Assembly: GCF_002115825.1 (NCBI RefSeq)
Contig: NZ_JFJZ01000005.1
Coordinates: 62,001 to 126,000, forward strand
Direction: 5' to 3'
DNA: 64,000 nucleotides
Source of the DNA: Thalassospira sp. MCCC 1A01428
GTDB lineage: Bacteria; Pseudomonadota; Alphaproteobacteria; Rhodospirillales; Thalassospiraceae
Under the pieces are notes generated by a model. The model worked only from the letters and a program-made list of their open reading frames with translations. It did not search any database and was not told where the DNA came from. Shown in pieces: positions 38,681 through 46,770 of this stretch (position 1 is the stretch's first letter; each line of letters starts with the position of its first letter). The position numbers were made by a program, and so were the translations under genes.

Positions 38681-38696
38681 TATCCATTGATTGTAT
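38681..38696. promoter_or_regulatory. Possible second, weaker NrdR box
   Basis: A weaker match (tatccattgattgtat) starts exactly 31 bp from the first box. NrdR boxes normally come in pairs spaced by about three helical turns, so the position supports it more than the sequence does. Confidence 0.4.
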
Positions 38697-38862
38697 CAGA
38701 ACCGTTACAAGCCCGGATAACCAGTGATTCGCAGATGATTGGTTCCCTGCCGTTTGAACGGTCAAGAAAAACATCAAAAAATCGACGGCCCTGTTTCGTA
38801 CACGTAGCTCAACGAAAAAGGCCAAAGCTCGCAACCAAAGGGATAAAGCCGGACCAAACCTG

Positions 38863-39051
38863 TCAATCGTTGTTGCAAAAAACATCTTCGATTCGACAAT
38901 CAAAAATACGGCCCATTTTAAAAGCCAGCGGCAAACCAGGATCATAACACTGCTTTTCGCTCGCATTTACAGTTTGGCGTAACACATCAATCAATGCGGC
39001 CAACTCGGCCCGCGACCGCCCCCGTCGGCGTCGGCGTCGCAGTTCTGCCAA
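38863..39051 (-). CDS. Small diverged XRE-type helix-turn-helix protein, perhaps decaying
   Basis: A 62-residue frame resembles the short XRE regulators whose core reads like SRQTVNAIE...YDPSLPLAF. Here it reads DVLRQTVNASEKQCYDPGLPLAFKMGRIF, then IEDVF. The recognition helix and the C-terminal part are well kept. The N-terminus is odd: there is no ATG, a TTG at 39051 is the best start, and an in-frame stop lies at 39088-39090. The LAELRRRRRRGRSRAEL stretch has two extra Arg compared with the family, produced by a cgacgc tandem repeat. It may be a functional small regulator or a pseudogene. Confidence 0.45.
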   Translation of the reverse strand: MAELRRRRRRGRSRAELAALIDVLRQTVNASEKQCYDPGLPLAFKMGRIFDCRIEDVFCNND

Positions 39052-39133
39052 CGTGCAAAAATTTAACCCGATATTATTTTTTTGCAGTCAGATCCATCAC
39101 CATAACGTAAAGAAAACTTTACACCCACCTTCC

Positions 39134-39165
39134 AAAAAAAGCCCCCGTAAAGGGAGCTTTTTAAA
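39134..39165 (-). terminator. Rho-independent terminator of gcd
   Basis: On the minus strand a GC stem with one C-A mismatch (39136-39146 with 39152-39162, 5-nt loop) is followed by seven T. It lies ~80 bp past the gcd stop. Confidence 0.8.
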
Positions 39166-39242
39166 AAATCTGCCAACAGGCAACGCCATATAATAGACCC
39201 TTTAAAACAGGTCATCATATGGCGCCTTACCCTTTTGCCGGT

Positions 39243-41603
39243 TTACCGGCTTTGATCTGGCAGTTTATAGGCCATTACATAATCGCCCGGTTTGGTGCCA
39301 ACGGAACCATGACCACCGGCAACAATCACAACATATTGCGTGCCATCATCGGTAGTATAGGTCATCGGGGTGGACTGGCCACCTGCAGGCAACCGTGCCT
39401 CCCAAATCTGCTTGCCCGTTGTCAGGTCATAGGCGCGGAAATAGTCATCCACGGCGGCCCCAAGGAAAGCAACGCCACCAGCGGTGATAATCGGCCCGCC
39501 AATACCGGGAACCCCCAGTTTAATTGGCAACGGCAGCGGTGTCATATCGTAGACCGTACCATTTTTATGCTTATAGGCGATATCACCGGTGCGTAAATCG
39601 GCCCCGGCGACATAGCCCCAGGGCGGCGCCTGACACGGCACCTTAATCGGCGACAGGAACGGCCCCATGCTTACGGCATAAGGAGCGCCGGTATTCTGAT
39701 TAATGCCCATTTCACTGGCTTTTTTGGAACCCTGCGGCGGCACTTCGTCGCGCGGGATCAGTTTGGATGTAAATGCCAGATAAGTCGGCATCCCAAACAT
39801 CACCTGGCGTTTCGGATCAACCGCAACACTACCCCAGTTAAAAGTGCCAAAATTACCAGGGTAAATCAGCGATCCCTGCAAGGATGGCGGGGTATAGCGA
39901 CCTTCATATTTCAACTGATGAAATTCAATGCGGCAGGCCAGCTGATCAAACAGCGTTATGCCCCACATATCCTTGCCCGTCAGCTTTTCGGGCATAAAGG
40001 TTAAATCCGATACCGGCTGGGTCGGCGCACTATGATCTTCGGGAATGGTGCCGCCCGGTGCGGCAACTTCGCGGACATTGATCAGGGGTTCGCCGGTGCG
40101 ACGATCGAGCACATAGATATCACCCTGTTTGGTTGCACCGACCAAGGCCGGCGTTTCATTGCCCATTTCATCGGAAATATTGGTCAAAACAGGCTGCGCA
40201 GGAACATCCATATCCCACAAATCATGGTGAACCGTCTGACGGACCCATTGAACCTTGCCGGTCTCGATATTTAGCGCAACGATGGAAGACGAATATTTCT
40301 CGACATTCTCGCTGCGGTTCATTCCCAACTGATCAGGCACCTGGTTTCCCAGCGGGATATAAACCATGCCCAGCTTTTCATCGACCGAAAAAACCGACCA
40401 GCTATTAGGGGAATTGGTGGTGTAGGTTTCACCTTCCGCCAACGGCTCGGTTTCGGTCGGATTGCCGGAATCCCAATTCCACAACAATTCACCACTATGA
40501 ATGTCAAAGGCACGAATAACGCCCGACTGTTCCTGTGTTGAATAGTTATCGTTTACCGCCCCCCCAATAATAATTTTGCCGTCAACGGCAACCGGGGGCG
40601 ATGTCGAATAATAATAACCCGACGGATTATGCGGCATTTTCTGTTCAAGGTGCAGCGTACCATTTTCGGCAAAGCTGTCGCACACACTGCCGTCTTTGGC
40701 ATCAAGTGCAATCAGGCGAGCGTCAGATGTCGGCAGGTAAACCCGCTCGGCACAATGGTCACCTGTTTTGGCTTGCGGGTCAGCATAATAGGTTACACCC
40801 CGGCAGGTTTGATGCTGACGGTCGGTATTTGCCCCCACCTTGGGGTCAAACTTCCATTTTTCCTTACCGGTTTTCGCATCAATGGCAATGGCCCAACTGT
40901 GCGGCGTGCATAAATACAGGGAATCGCCAACTTTTAACGGGGTTACCTGATAGGTGGTTTCCGGCACATCGCTGGACTGACGAACATCACCGGTTTCGTA
41001 ACGCCATGCTTCCGTCAGTTGATCAACATTTTTTGCCGTAATCTGGCTTAATGGCGAATAACGTTGCCCATACTGGGTTCGGCCATATTGGTGCCAGTCC
41101 CCATCAGGGATGGAATTGCCCATATCCGGGTTCTGCGTCACGACCTTGTCGTTTAAACGGCCGGTAACGGCATTGGGATCATTGACCATGGAACCAACGG
41201 CAACAACAACGGTAATCACCACTGCCATGCTTAAACCAATACCGCCGGGATACTGTGTTTTTCCGTCACGACCGGTGCTGTGACTGCCATGACCAAGGCC
41301 ACGCCGCACCCATGGCGTTAATAACCACAAGCCCAACAACACGGGAATACCCCCGCGCGGTGCAAGCTGCCACCAGTCGAAGCCAACTTCCCACAAAGCC
41401 CAGGCAAGACTTGCAATCAGAAAGGCTGCGTAAAACCATAGGACAACCGGTTTACGACGGTGCAACAGCCATGCGGCGATCAAAAAGACAGCGCCAGCAA
41501 TGGCATAATACCAGCTGCCGCCCAACGCCATTAGCCACACACCGCCAGCAGCAAGTGCAAGACCAATCAGCGCAAAGACGACAACGCTCAGCAGATTAAC
41601 CAT
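39243..41603 (-). CDS. gcd: Membrane-bound PQQ-dependent glucose dehydrogenase family protein
   Basis: A quinoprotein that oxidises a sugar or polyol in the periplasm and passes electrons to ubiquinone. The N-terminal ~130 residues hold about five transmembrane helices. The propeller follows with DWHQYGRTQYGQRYSPLSQI, HQTCRGVTYY, VHHDLWDMDVPAQP and WGITLFDQLACR, all typical of glucose/quinate dehydrogenases. Length is 786 (E. coli Gcd 796). Glucose is the usual substrate; quinate, shikimate or inositol are possible. It is a single-gene unit with a terminator. No PQQ synthesis genes are in the window. Confidence 0.9.
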   Translation of the reverse strand: MVNLLSVVVFALIGLALAAGGVWLMALGGSWYYAIAGAVFLIAAWLLHRRKPVVLWFYAAFLIASLAWALWEVGFDWWQLAPRGGIPVLLGLWLLTPWVRRGLGHGSHSTGRDGKTQYPGGIGLSMAVVITVVVAVGSMVNDPNAVTGRLNDKVVTQNPDMGNSIPDGDWHQYGRTQYGQRYSPLSQITAKNVDQLTEAWRYETGDVRQSSDVPETTYQVTPLKVGDSLYLCTPHSWAIAIDAKTGKEKWKFDPKVGANTDRQHQTCRGVTYYADPQAKTGDHCAERVYLPTSDARLIALDAKDGSVCDSFAENGTLHLEQKMPHNPSGYYYSTSPPVAVDGKIIIGGAVNDNYSTQEQSGVIRAFDIHSGELLWNWDSGNPTETEPLAEGETYTTNSPNSWSVFSVDEKLGMVYIPLGNQVPDQLGMNRSENVEKYSSSIVALNIETGKVQWVRQTVHHDLWDMDVPAQPVLTNISDEMGNETPALVGATKQGDIYVLDRRTGEPLINVREVAAPGGTIPEDHSAPTQPVSDLTFMPEKLTGKDMWGITLFDQLACRIEFHQLKYEGRYTPPSLQGSLIYPGNFGTFNWGSVAVDPKRQVMFGMPTYLAFTSKLIPRDEVPPQGSKKASEMGINQNTGAPYAVSMGPFLSPIKVPCQAPPWGYVAGADLRTGDIAYKHKNGTVYDMTPLPLPIKLGVPGIGGPIITAGGVAFLGAAVDDYFRAYDLTTGKQIWEARLPAGGQSTPMTYTTDDGTQYVVIVAGGHGSVGTKPGDYVMAYKLPDQSR

Positions 41604-42169
41604 CTATCTGTTCCATTTCGTTTTGCGAACACACGGCATATTGTTTATCCGTCCATGAAGACAGACCGTCAGACAGCACCTTTAAGATCAAACAAGATCA
41701 GAAAAAACGCATCCGAAGGCCAATATACCGCGCAAATCGAGGTTTCCGGCCATGATCAGCCACTGCAAAATCATATCCGGCCACACCGTCTGTTACGCTT
41801 TCATGCCCTGACCGGAACGTTTCGGGCCTGTTATCCCTTCGGCCGAAAGCCAGCACAATCACGCCAGCACCCAACCCAAAAGGCCGAACACCACCCGTAA
41901 CAGATGAAATGTGGAATTCATTTAATGTAAAACGCGAACCCGGGCATCAGGTTCCACAAAGAACACATCATTTTCACATCCGCCCCTTAATGCCACCACA
42001 GACACGACACAGTGCCGCAAAGCGGATCAGTAAACGCAATATAGGCGCCACCTCAAAGCAACAACCCGCGACACAGAGACATTAACCCTGACCAAACGGG
42101 ATGAAACATAAGGGAGGGTGAAAAACCGCAGGCAAAACATCCCGCCAGAAGCAGGCCAGATCAGGGCGT
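41604..42169. other. Gene-free spacer between gcd and fliN
   Basis: These 566 bp hold no gene I can support. An 81-codon frame at 41655-41900 (+) lacks family features. A small imperfect hairpin is present at about 41820-41848. The gcd promoter should be at the left end. Confidence 0.55.
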
Positions 42170-42472
42170 TTAATGGTGAGTTTCAATAACCATGCCCGAT
42201 TTGATCACTTCGGTAATGGTTACACCAAGCCGGTCGTCAACAACCACAAGCTCGCCACGGGCGACCAGCCGGTTATTAACATAAATATCCACCGGCTCGC
42301 CAACCTTGCGGTCAAGTTCCAATACAGCACCGCGTGTCAGCCGCATCAATTGCGCAACCTGAATCTGGCTTTTCCCGATCACGGTCGAAACCCGCACCGG
42401 AATATCATATGCCGCGCCAATTTCGCTTTCGCCGTGGCGTTTTTCGTAATGGTCTTTGTCGTTATCGGCCAT
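42170..42472 (-). CDS. fliN: Flagellar motor switch protein FliN
   Basis: FliN is a C-ring component of the flagellar switch that binds CheY-P and the export apparatus. The C-terminal SpoA-type domain is clear: YDIPVRVSTVIGKSQIQVAQLMRLTRGAVLELDRK, then DIYVNNRLVARGELVVVDDRLGVTITEV. I start it at 42472 (MADNDKDHYEK) because a perfect TATAAT at 42528-42533 places transcription initiation near 42520, downstream of the alternative start at 42523. It stands alone with no flagellar neighbours, which is unusual. Confidence 0.88.
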   Translation of the reverse strand: MADNDKDHYEKRHGESEIGAAYDIPVRVSTVIGKSQIQVAQLMRLTRGAVLELDRKVGEPVDIYVNNRLVARGELVVVDDRLGVTITEVIKSGMVIETHH

Positions 42473-42527
42473 GTCTGAAAACCATTCCTGAAAATCTGGG
42501 CGCGTAAAGAATACCGATTGCATTAAT

Positions 42528-42533
42528 ATTATA
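42528..42533 (-). promoter_or_regulatory. -10 element for fliN
   Basis: A perfect TATAAT on the minus strand. No good -35 hexamer is seen 16-18 bp upstream, so the site may need an activator. It supports the downstream fliN start. Confidence 0.5.
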
Positions 42534-42565
42534 CCCTAGCGCTGAAGATTTGGTTAGCAAACAGT

Positions 42566-42595
42566 TTTCAAAACTACGGTGGATTTTTGTATAAT
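42566..42595 (+). promoter_or_regulatory. Promoter of the PLP enzyme gene
   Basis: TTTCAA (42566-42571) and a perfect TATAAT (42590-42595) are spaced by 18 bp. Transcription would start near 42602 and the coding start is at 42662. It is divergent from the fliN promoter. Confidence 0.55.
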
Positions 42596-42661
42596 TTTGC
42601 ACTAAACGGAACCCCATACAGTTGCCAGCACACAGCCCTTTATAAAAGATACAGGATAACC

Positions 42662-43762
42662 ATGCCGCAGGATCGCCAATGGGTGGCCGATGCCATCGCC
42701 CGGATCGAAGCCGACTTCACCCGCTCCGCCGACACGCACCTGATCCAGCTGGATCTGCCGCAACTGGGCGATATTGGGCTGTATCTGAAAGATGAAAGCA
42801 CCCATCCCAGCGGCAGCCTGAAGCACCGCCTCGCCCGTTCGTTGTTTCTATATGGCCTGTGTAATGGCTGGATCACAAAAAACACCCCGATTATCGAGGC
42901 ATCCAGCGGCTCTACCGCCGTTTCCGAGGCTTATTTTGCCCGCCTGCTCGGCCTGCGCTTTATCGCTGTCATGCCTAAAACCACGTCGCCGCAAAAAATT
43001 GCAAAAATCACCTTTTATGGTGGTGAATGCCATCTCGTTGATAATGGCAGCATGATTTACGACGAATCCCACCGTCTGGCGCGCGAACTAAACGGCCATT
43101 ACATGGACCAGTTCACCTATGCCGAACGCGCGACCGACTGGCGCGGCAACAACAATATTGCCGAAAGCATTTTTGAACAGTTGGGCCGCGAACCCCACCC
43201 CACCCCACGCTGGATCGTTGTCGGGGCAGGTACGGGTGGAACATCGTCAACCATTGGCCGCTTTATTCGTTATGGCAAGGTTCTGGCTAACGGTTGCGAA
43301 CTATGCGTGGCCGACCCTGAAAATTCGGTATTTTACGATGCCTATGCCACAGGCGATTACAGCATTACCGGCACATGTGGTTCCCGGGTCGAGGGCATTG
43401 GTCGCCCCCGTGTTGAACCCAGCTTTAACCCTACCGTTGTTGATCACATGATGCGCATTCCCGATGCAGGCAGCTTTGCAGCACTGCATTATCTGGAAAA
43501 ACATCTCGGGCGTCGCTGCGGGGGGTCAACCGGCACCAATCTGATCGCAACACTGGCTTTGATCAGTGAAATGAAACAGGCTGGCGAAAGTGGATCGGTT
43601 GTAACATTGCTGTGCGACAGCGGTGATCGCTATAGCGACACCTATTATAATCCGCAATGGATTGCCGATCAGGGCATTGATCTTGCCCCTTGGCACGCGG
43701 CCCTGGAAAAGTTCGACCAGACTGGCATTTTTGATGTGAAACTGGACCGGCACAGCGCATAA
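42662..43762 (+). CDS. PLP-dependent cysteine synthase/desulfhydrase family protein
   Basis: A fold-type II PLP enzyme of 366 residues. The cofactor lysine is Lys54 in [28 protein letters not shown] binds the substrate carboxylate, and [14 protein letters not shown] binds the PLP phosphate. The sequence resembles the Cds1-type L-cysteine desulfhydrase branch more than CysK or CysM, so it may release sulfide from cysteine; this is an inference. The start is ATG 42662 with AGGA 5 bp before it. It is a single-gene unit ended by a strong hairpin. Confidence 0.83.
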   Translation: MPQDRQWVADAIARIEADFTRSADTHLIQLDLPQLGDIGLYLKDESTHPSGSLKHRLARSLFLYGLCNGWITKNTPIIEASSGSTAVSEAYFARLLGLRFIAVMPKTTSPQKIAKITFYGGECHLVDNGSMIYDESHRLARELNGHYMDQFTYAERATDWRGNNNIAESIFEQLGREPHPTPRWIVVGAGTGGTSSTIGRFIRYGKVLANGCELCVADPENSVFYDAYATGDYSITGTCGSRVEGIGRPRVEPSFNPTVVDHMMRIPDAGSFAALHYLEKHLGRRCGGSTGTNLIATLALISEMKQAGESGSVVTLLCDSGDRYSDTYYNPQWIADQGIDLAPWHAALEKFDQTGIFDVKLDRHSA

Positions 43763-43814
43763 AACCGGCCACCTGCATTTCCAAAGCGATCAGCCGACAA
43801 TACCACACAAACAA

Positions 43815-43842
43815 AAACGGGCGGGGAAAACCCCGCCCGTTT
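43815..43842. terminator. Bidirectional terminator
   Basis: A perfect 12-bp stem (43815-43826 with 43831-43842, core cgggcgggg/ccccgcccg) with an AAAA loop lies between the convergent PLP enzyme and hsp20 genes. A-rich and T-containing flanks occur on both sides. Confidence 0.88.
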
Positions 43843-43866
43843 CGTTATGATGCCATCATCAATTTT

Positions 43867-44382
43867 CTATTGTGCGCCCGCGACCGAAATCTTGCGTGGC
43901 TCCGGCTTTTGCTCCACAACTTTTGGCAGTGAAAGCGTCAGAACGCCATTCTTGAATGTGGCCGAAATATTATCGGCATCAACATTTTCAGGCAGGCGGA
44001 ACGACCGGGTAAAGCTGCCATAGCTGCGCTCGACAACACGGGCACCTTCATTACTTTCGCGGGTCGACTTCTTTTCGCCCTTGACGGTTAAAACACCTTC
44101 AAGAACGGAAACATCCACATCATCCTGTTCAACACCGGGAAGCTCGGCGCTTAATTCAATTGCGTCGTCACTTTCATGAACATCGATGCGGGGATTAAGG
44201 GTTTTGGTAGTATCGGTTGCTTCTGCATCCCCTTGCGCCTGTGTCGGGCGTAACGCACCGCGGCCAAGGAACGACCCTAAAACACGGTCAATATCGCGCG
44301 AAAACACACCAAAGGGATCACCAAATGCCGGAACATTGGCAATACGACGGGAAGCACCGTTTACATGTGAAAAACCGGTCAT
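43867..44382 (-). CDS. Hsp20/alpha-crystallin family small heat-shock protein
   Basis: A 171-residue holdase chaperone. The alpha-crystallin domain covers about residues 65-165, with DVHESDDAIELSAELPGV, the VLTVKGEKK strand, SYGSFTRSFRLPENVD and the FKNGVLTLSLPK motif. A short tail (KPEPRKISVAGAQ) carries the I-x-V-type oligomerisation residues. The start at 44382 is fixed by GGAGAG upstream; earlier in-frame codons lie in the 5' leader. A heat-shock sigma-factor-type promoter precedes it. Confidence 0.93.
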   Translation of the reverse strand: MTGFSHVNGASRRIANVPAFGDPFGVFSRDIDRVLGSFLGRGALRPTQAQGDAEATDTTKTLNPRIDVHESDDAIELSAELPGVEQDDVDVSVLEGVLTVKGEKKSTRESNEGARVVERSYGSFTRSFRLPENVDADNISATFKNGVLTLSLPKVVEQKPEPRKISVAGAQ

Positions 44383-44480
44383 AATAACTCTCCATACAAG
44401 ACGAGCATTCTTGCGCTTTTTGGTCCAGCGAGGCTGCAACCTTTGCGCGATCAAGGCCACCATGGCCCTTTCAAACCAGA

Positions 44481-44508
44481 AGATAATACGCCTTTAGACA
44501 GCCGCAAG
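44481..44508 (-). promoter_or_regulatory. RpoH-type promoter of hsp20
   Basis: On the minus strand CTTG (44505-44508) is followed 17 bp later by ATTATCT (44481-44487), close to the alphaproteobacterial RpoH pattern CTTG-N17-CYTATNT. The implied leader is about 90 nt. Confidence 0.55.
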
Positions 44509-44655
44509 GGCGTGACACATTTTTTTTGAATTTTTTGGCATCTGTTCCGCGTTGCACAATTCACATTGGCAATTGGCGCGCCCCAACGCTAGGATCATAC
44601 CATATGCAGGCACGCCACATGTCGTGCCCCCACCTTTGAACTGGACCAAAATCCC

Positions 44656-45750
44656 ATGAGTCAACTTTTCACCCCGCTTGCCCTGGGCAAGCTGGCGCTT
44701 AATAACCGTATCATCATCGCGCCAATGTGCCAGTATTCTGCCGACAATGGCAAAGCGACCGATTGGCATACCATCCATCTGGGCAACCTTTCCCTGTCGG
44801 GAGCAAGCCTGCTGATCCTTGAGGCAACAGCCGTTGAACCCGAAGGCCGCATCACCTATGCCGACCTTGGCCTGTGGAACGACGAAACGGAACAGGCCCT
44901 GGCGCGCACCTTAAAAGCCGTCCGTGCCAATTCTGACATGCCAATTGGCATTCAACTAGGCCATGCCGGGCGCAAGGCCAGCACGGCCAAACCCTGGGAT
45001 GGCGGCCATGCCATTGCCCCGAATGATGAAAATGGCTGGCAGGTTTCAGCCCCCTCTGCCATTCCGTTTCTTGATGGCAACCCCGTGCCCGAAGCCCTGA
45101 GCAAGGAGCGTATTGCCGAAATCATTACACGCTTTGCCGATGGGGCAAAACGGGCGGATCGGCTGGGTATTGACGCAATCGAACTGCACGGCGCACATGG
45201 CTATCTGATCCACCAGTTCCTGTCGCCGTTGTCAAATCAGCGTACCGACGAATATGGTGGCAGCCTCGAAAATCGCATGCGCTTTGCGCTGGAAATTTAC
45301 GATGCCGTCCGTGCCGAATTTAGCGCCGATAAACCGGTTGGCATTCGCATTTCCGCCAGCGACTGGGTAGAAGGCGGCTGGGACCTTGAACAAAGTCTGG
45401 TTCTGGCACAGGCTTTTAAGGAACGTGGTTGCGACTTTATCCATGTTTCATCTGGCGGGCTTCATGCTGCACAGCAAATTCCGGTTGGCCCGAATTATCA
45501 GGTTCCCTTTGCCGACCGCATCAAGGCCCAAACCGGACTTACCACCATCGCCGTTGGCCTGATAACCGAAGCAGAACAAGCCGAAGCCATCATTGGCACC
45601 GGCCAGGCTGACGCCATCGCCCTCGCCCGCGGCATTCTTTATGACCCGCGCTGGCCGTGGCATGCGGCAGCCACCCTTGGTGCCTCGGTCAAGGCACCAA
45701 ACCAGTATTTGCGCTGCCAGCCGCGCGCATATAAAAAACTGTTTGTCTAA
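44656..45750 (+). CDS. Old Yellow Enzyme family NADH:flavin oxidoreductase (YqjM-like)
   Basis: An FMN-dependent ene-reductase of 364 residues. The YqjM-class Cys is Cys25 in APMCQYSADNGKATDWH. QLGHAGRKAS and ELHGAHGYLIHQFLSPLSN carry the His-His pair and the catalytic region, and RTDEYGGSLENRMRF is the family stretch. These enzymes reduce activated C=C bonds and respond to electrophile or oxidative stress in some bacteria. The natural substrate is unknown. It is divergent from hsp20. Confidence 0.92.
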   Translation: MSQLFTPLALGKLALNNRIIIAPMCQYSADNGKATDWHTIHLGNLSLSGASLLILEATAVEPEGRITYADLGLWNDETEQALARTLKAVRANSDMPIGIQLGHAGRKASTAKPWDGGHAIAPNDENGWQVSAPSAIPFLDGNPVPEALSKERIAEIITRFADGAKRADRLGIDAIELHGAHGYLIHQFLSPLSNQRTDEYGGSLENRMRFALEIYDAVRAEFSADKPVGIRISASDWVEGGWDLEQSLVLAQAFKERGCDFIHVSSGGLHAAQQIPVGPNYQVPFADRIKAQTGLTTIAVGLITEAEQAEAIIGTGQADAIALARGILYDPRWPWHAAATLGASVKAPNQYLRCQPRAYKKLFV

Positions 45751-45752
45751 AT

Positions 45753-45787
45753 TAAAGCCCGGGGGAAACGGATTCCACCGGGCTTTA
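45753..45787 (+). terminator. Terminator after the OYE gene
   Basis: A 10-bp stem (taaagcccgg, 45753-45762; ccgggcttta, 45778-45787) with an inner 4-bp extension is followed by a T-rich attcttt. It lies 2 bp past the stop codon. Confidence 0.8.
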
Positions 45788-45857
45788 TTCTTTGTTGAGC
45801 GATCAACGATCGGTAAAATTCAAAAAGGCATGGAATTTTGCCGGCAGAAACAATCCG

Positions 45858-46256
45858 TTAGAACGGTTTGGCCATTACCAGAAAAATGACCCCGGCAAGC
45901 GCACAAAACATCAGCCCCAGCCAGCGATATGACTCATGGCGGGGCAAAGCCCGCGTCGCACTTACCCGCCGCAAGCGGCCCGCCAGCGCACCATGCATCC
46001 CCGAAAGAACAACCACCAGCACCAGTTTGGCCCACAGCCACGCATCCCCAAACCAGCCCCCCATATAGGCAAGCGTTAGCCCCAAAACCCACGCCACCAG
46101 CATTGCTGGCGCGGTTACGTATTGGTCCCATTGTCGAAAGGCACTTATGGCAGCCGGGCTTGGCCGGATCAAAAACAGCGCCACCGCGACCATTCCGGAA
46201 ATCCACGTCATTACCGCCAACAAATGGGCAGATTTTATCACCAGATAAAGCATCAA
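45858..46256 (-). CDS. CopD/HemJ-like four-helix membrane protein
   Basis: A 132-residue inner-membrane protein with four hydrophobic helices. The N-terminal helix carries a His in KSAHLLAVMTWISGM, then AFRQWDQYVTAPAMLVAWVLG and WLWAKLVLVVVLSGMHGALAG, a layout shared by CopD-type proteins and HemJ protoporphyrinogen oxidase. Heme binding by the conserved His is known for HemJ and is inferred here. It is the last of four overlapping genes under an ArsR-type regulator and overlaps its upstream neighbour by 4 bp. Confidence 0.75.
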   Translation of the reverse strand: MMLYLVIKSAHLLAVMTWISGMVAVALFLIRPSPAAISAFRQWDQYVTAPAMLVAWVLGLTLAYMGGWFGDAWLWAKLVLVVVLSGMHGALAGRLRRVSATRALPRHESYRWLGLMFCALAGVIFLVMAKPF

Positions 46257-46552
46257 GATGCCCTTCGTCCAATCAGGCGGGACCGCAACCAGCGTTCATT
46301 CACAAAACCACCGAAAGGTACCACCGCCCCAAGCATCAATCGCGCAATATTGCGCTGGTCAATCAGCCCCTCGAAATAAGCTCGTATCACCAACCAGGTA
46401 AAAAACAAAAAGGCGACGCCATGTACGGGACCCATGATGCGGGTGGCATTATCCAGCCCCAAACCATATTTTAACGGCACGGCAATCAACACAAGCACCA
46501 GCAATGTGGTGGCCTCGGCCATAGCCCCAAATCGCAACATCCGCCCCGGCAT
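46253..46552 (-). CDS. DUF3817 membrane protein
   Basis: A 99-residue integral membrane protein with three hydrophobic helices (EATTLLVLVLIAVPLKYG, GPVHGVAFLFFTWLVIRAYF, LMLGAVVPFGGFV). The pattern EATTLL...VPLKY...GPVHG is typical of DUF3817. No function is known. It shares bases with both neighbours (1 bp upstream, 4 bp downstream), so it is certainly part of the small operon. Confidence 0.8.
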   Translation of the reverse strand: MPGRMLRFGAMAEATTLLVLVLIAVPLKYGLGLDNATRIMGPVHGVAFLFFTWLVIRAYFEGLIDQRNIARLMLGAVVPFGGFVNERWLRSRLIGRRAS

Positions 46553-46770
46553 TATTCCACCTCGCGCAACAGGGATTCAATCCGGGTTAAACGCCCGTCC
46601 ATCGCCTTTAACTCATCGCGTATCGCAATCAGCTCTGCACTGGCTTGCGCTGCCTGCGCGGCATCACTGCGCGCACGCATGGCCTGTGCTGCGTATTTCA
46701 TCGCAAAAATCAGCAAAACAGTCACAAGCATTAAAATGGTTAGCATCACAAAGGGTGGCGCTTCAGACAT
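46552..46770 (-). CDS. Small membrane-anchored coiled-coil protein
   Basis: A 72-residue protein with one transmembrane helix (FVMLTILMLVTVLLIFAMKYAA) followed by a heptad-like helix (SAELIAIRDELKAMDGRLTRIESLL). The build resembles PspB-like or envelope-tethered regulatory peptides, but I see no family signature. The start at ATG 46770 (MSEAPPF) overlaps the ArsR-type gene by 8 bp. Confidence 0.7.
   Translation of the reverse strand: MSEAPPFVMLTILMLVTVLLIFAMKYAAQAMRARSDAAQAAQASAELIAIRDELKAMDGRLTRIESLLREVE

Larger units (their letters stand above)
38416..38862. other. nrdA upstream region
   Basis: This gene-poor stretch carries the NrdR box and probably the nrdAB promoter. Open frames of up to ~110 codons on either strand show no family signature or convincing start. 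A leader of about 200 nt for nrdA would follow from the box position. Confidence 0.5.

Noticed and set aside
38634..38966. Frames of 93 and 110 codons on both strands upstream of nrdA
   Set aside because: They overlap the NrdR boxes and the XRE-like frame, and lack motifs.
41655..41900. An 81-codon frame in the gcd-fliN spacer
   Set aside because: No ribosome-binding site, no family pattern and no neighbour relation.
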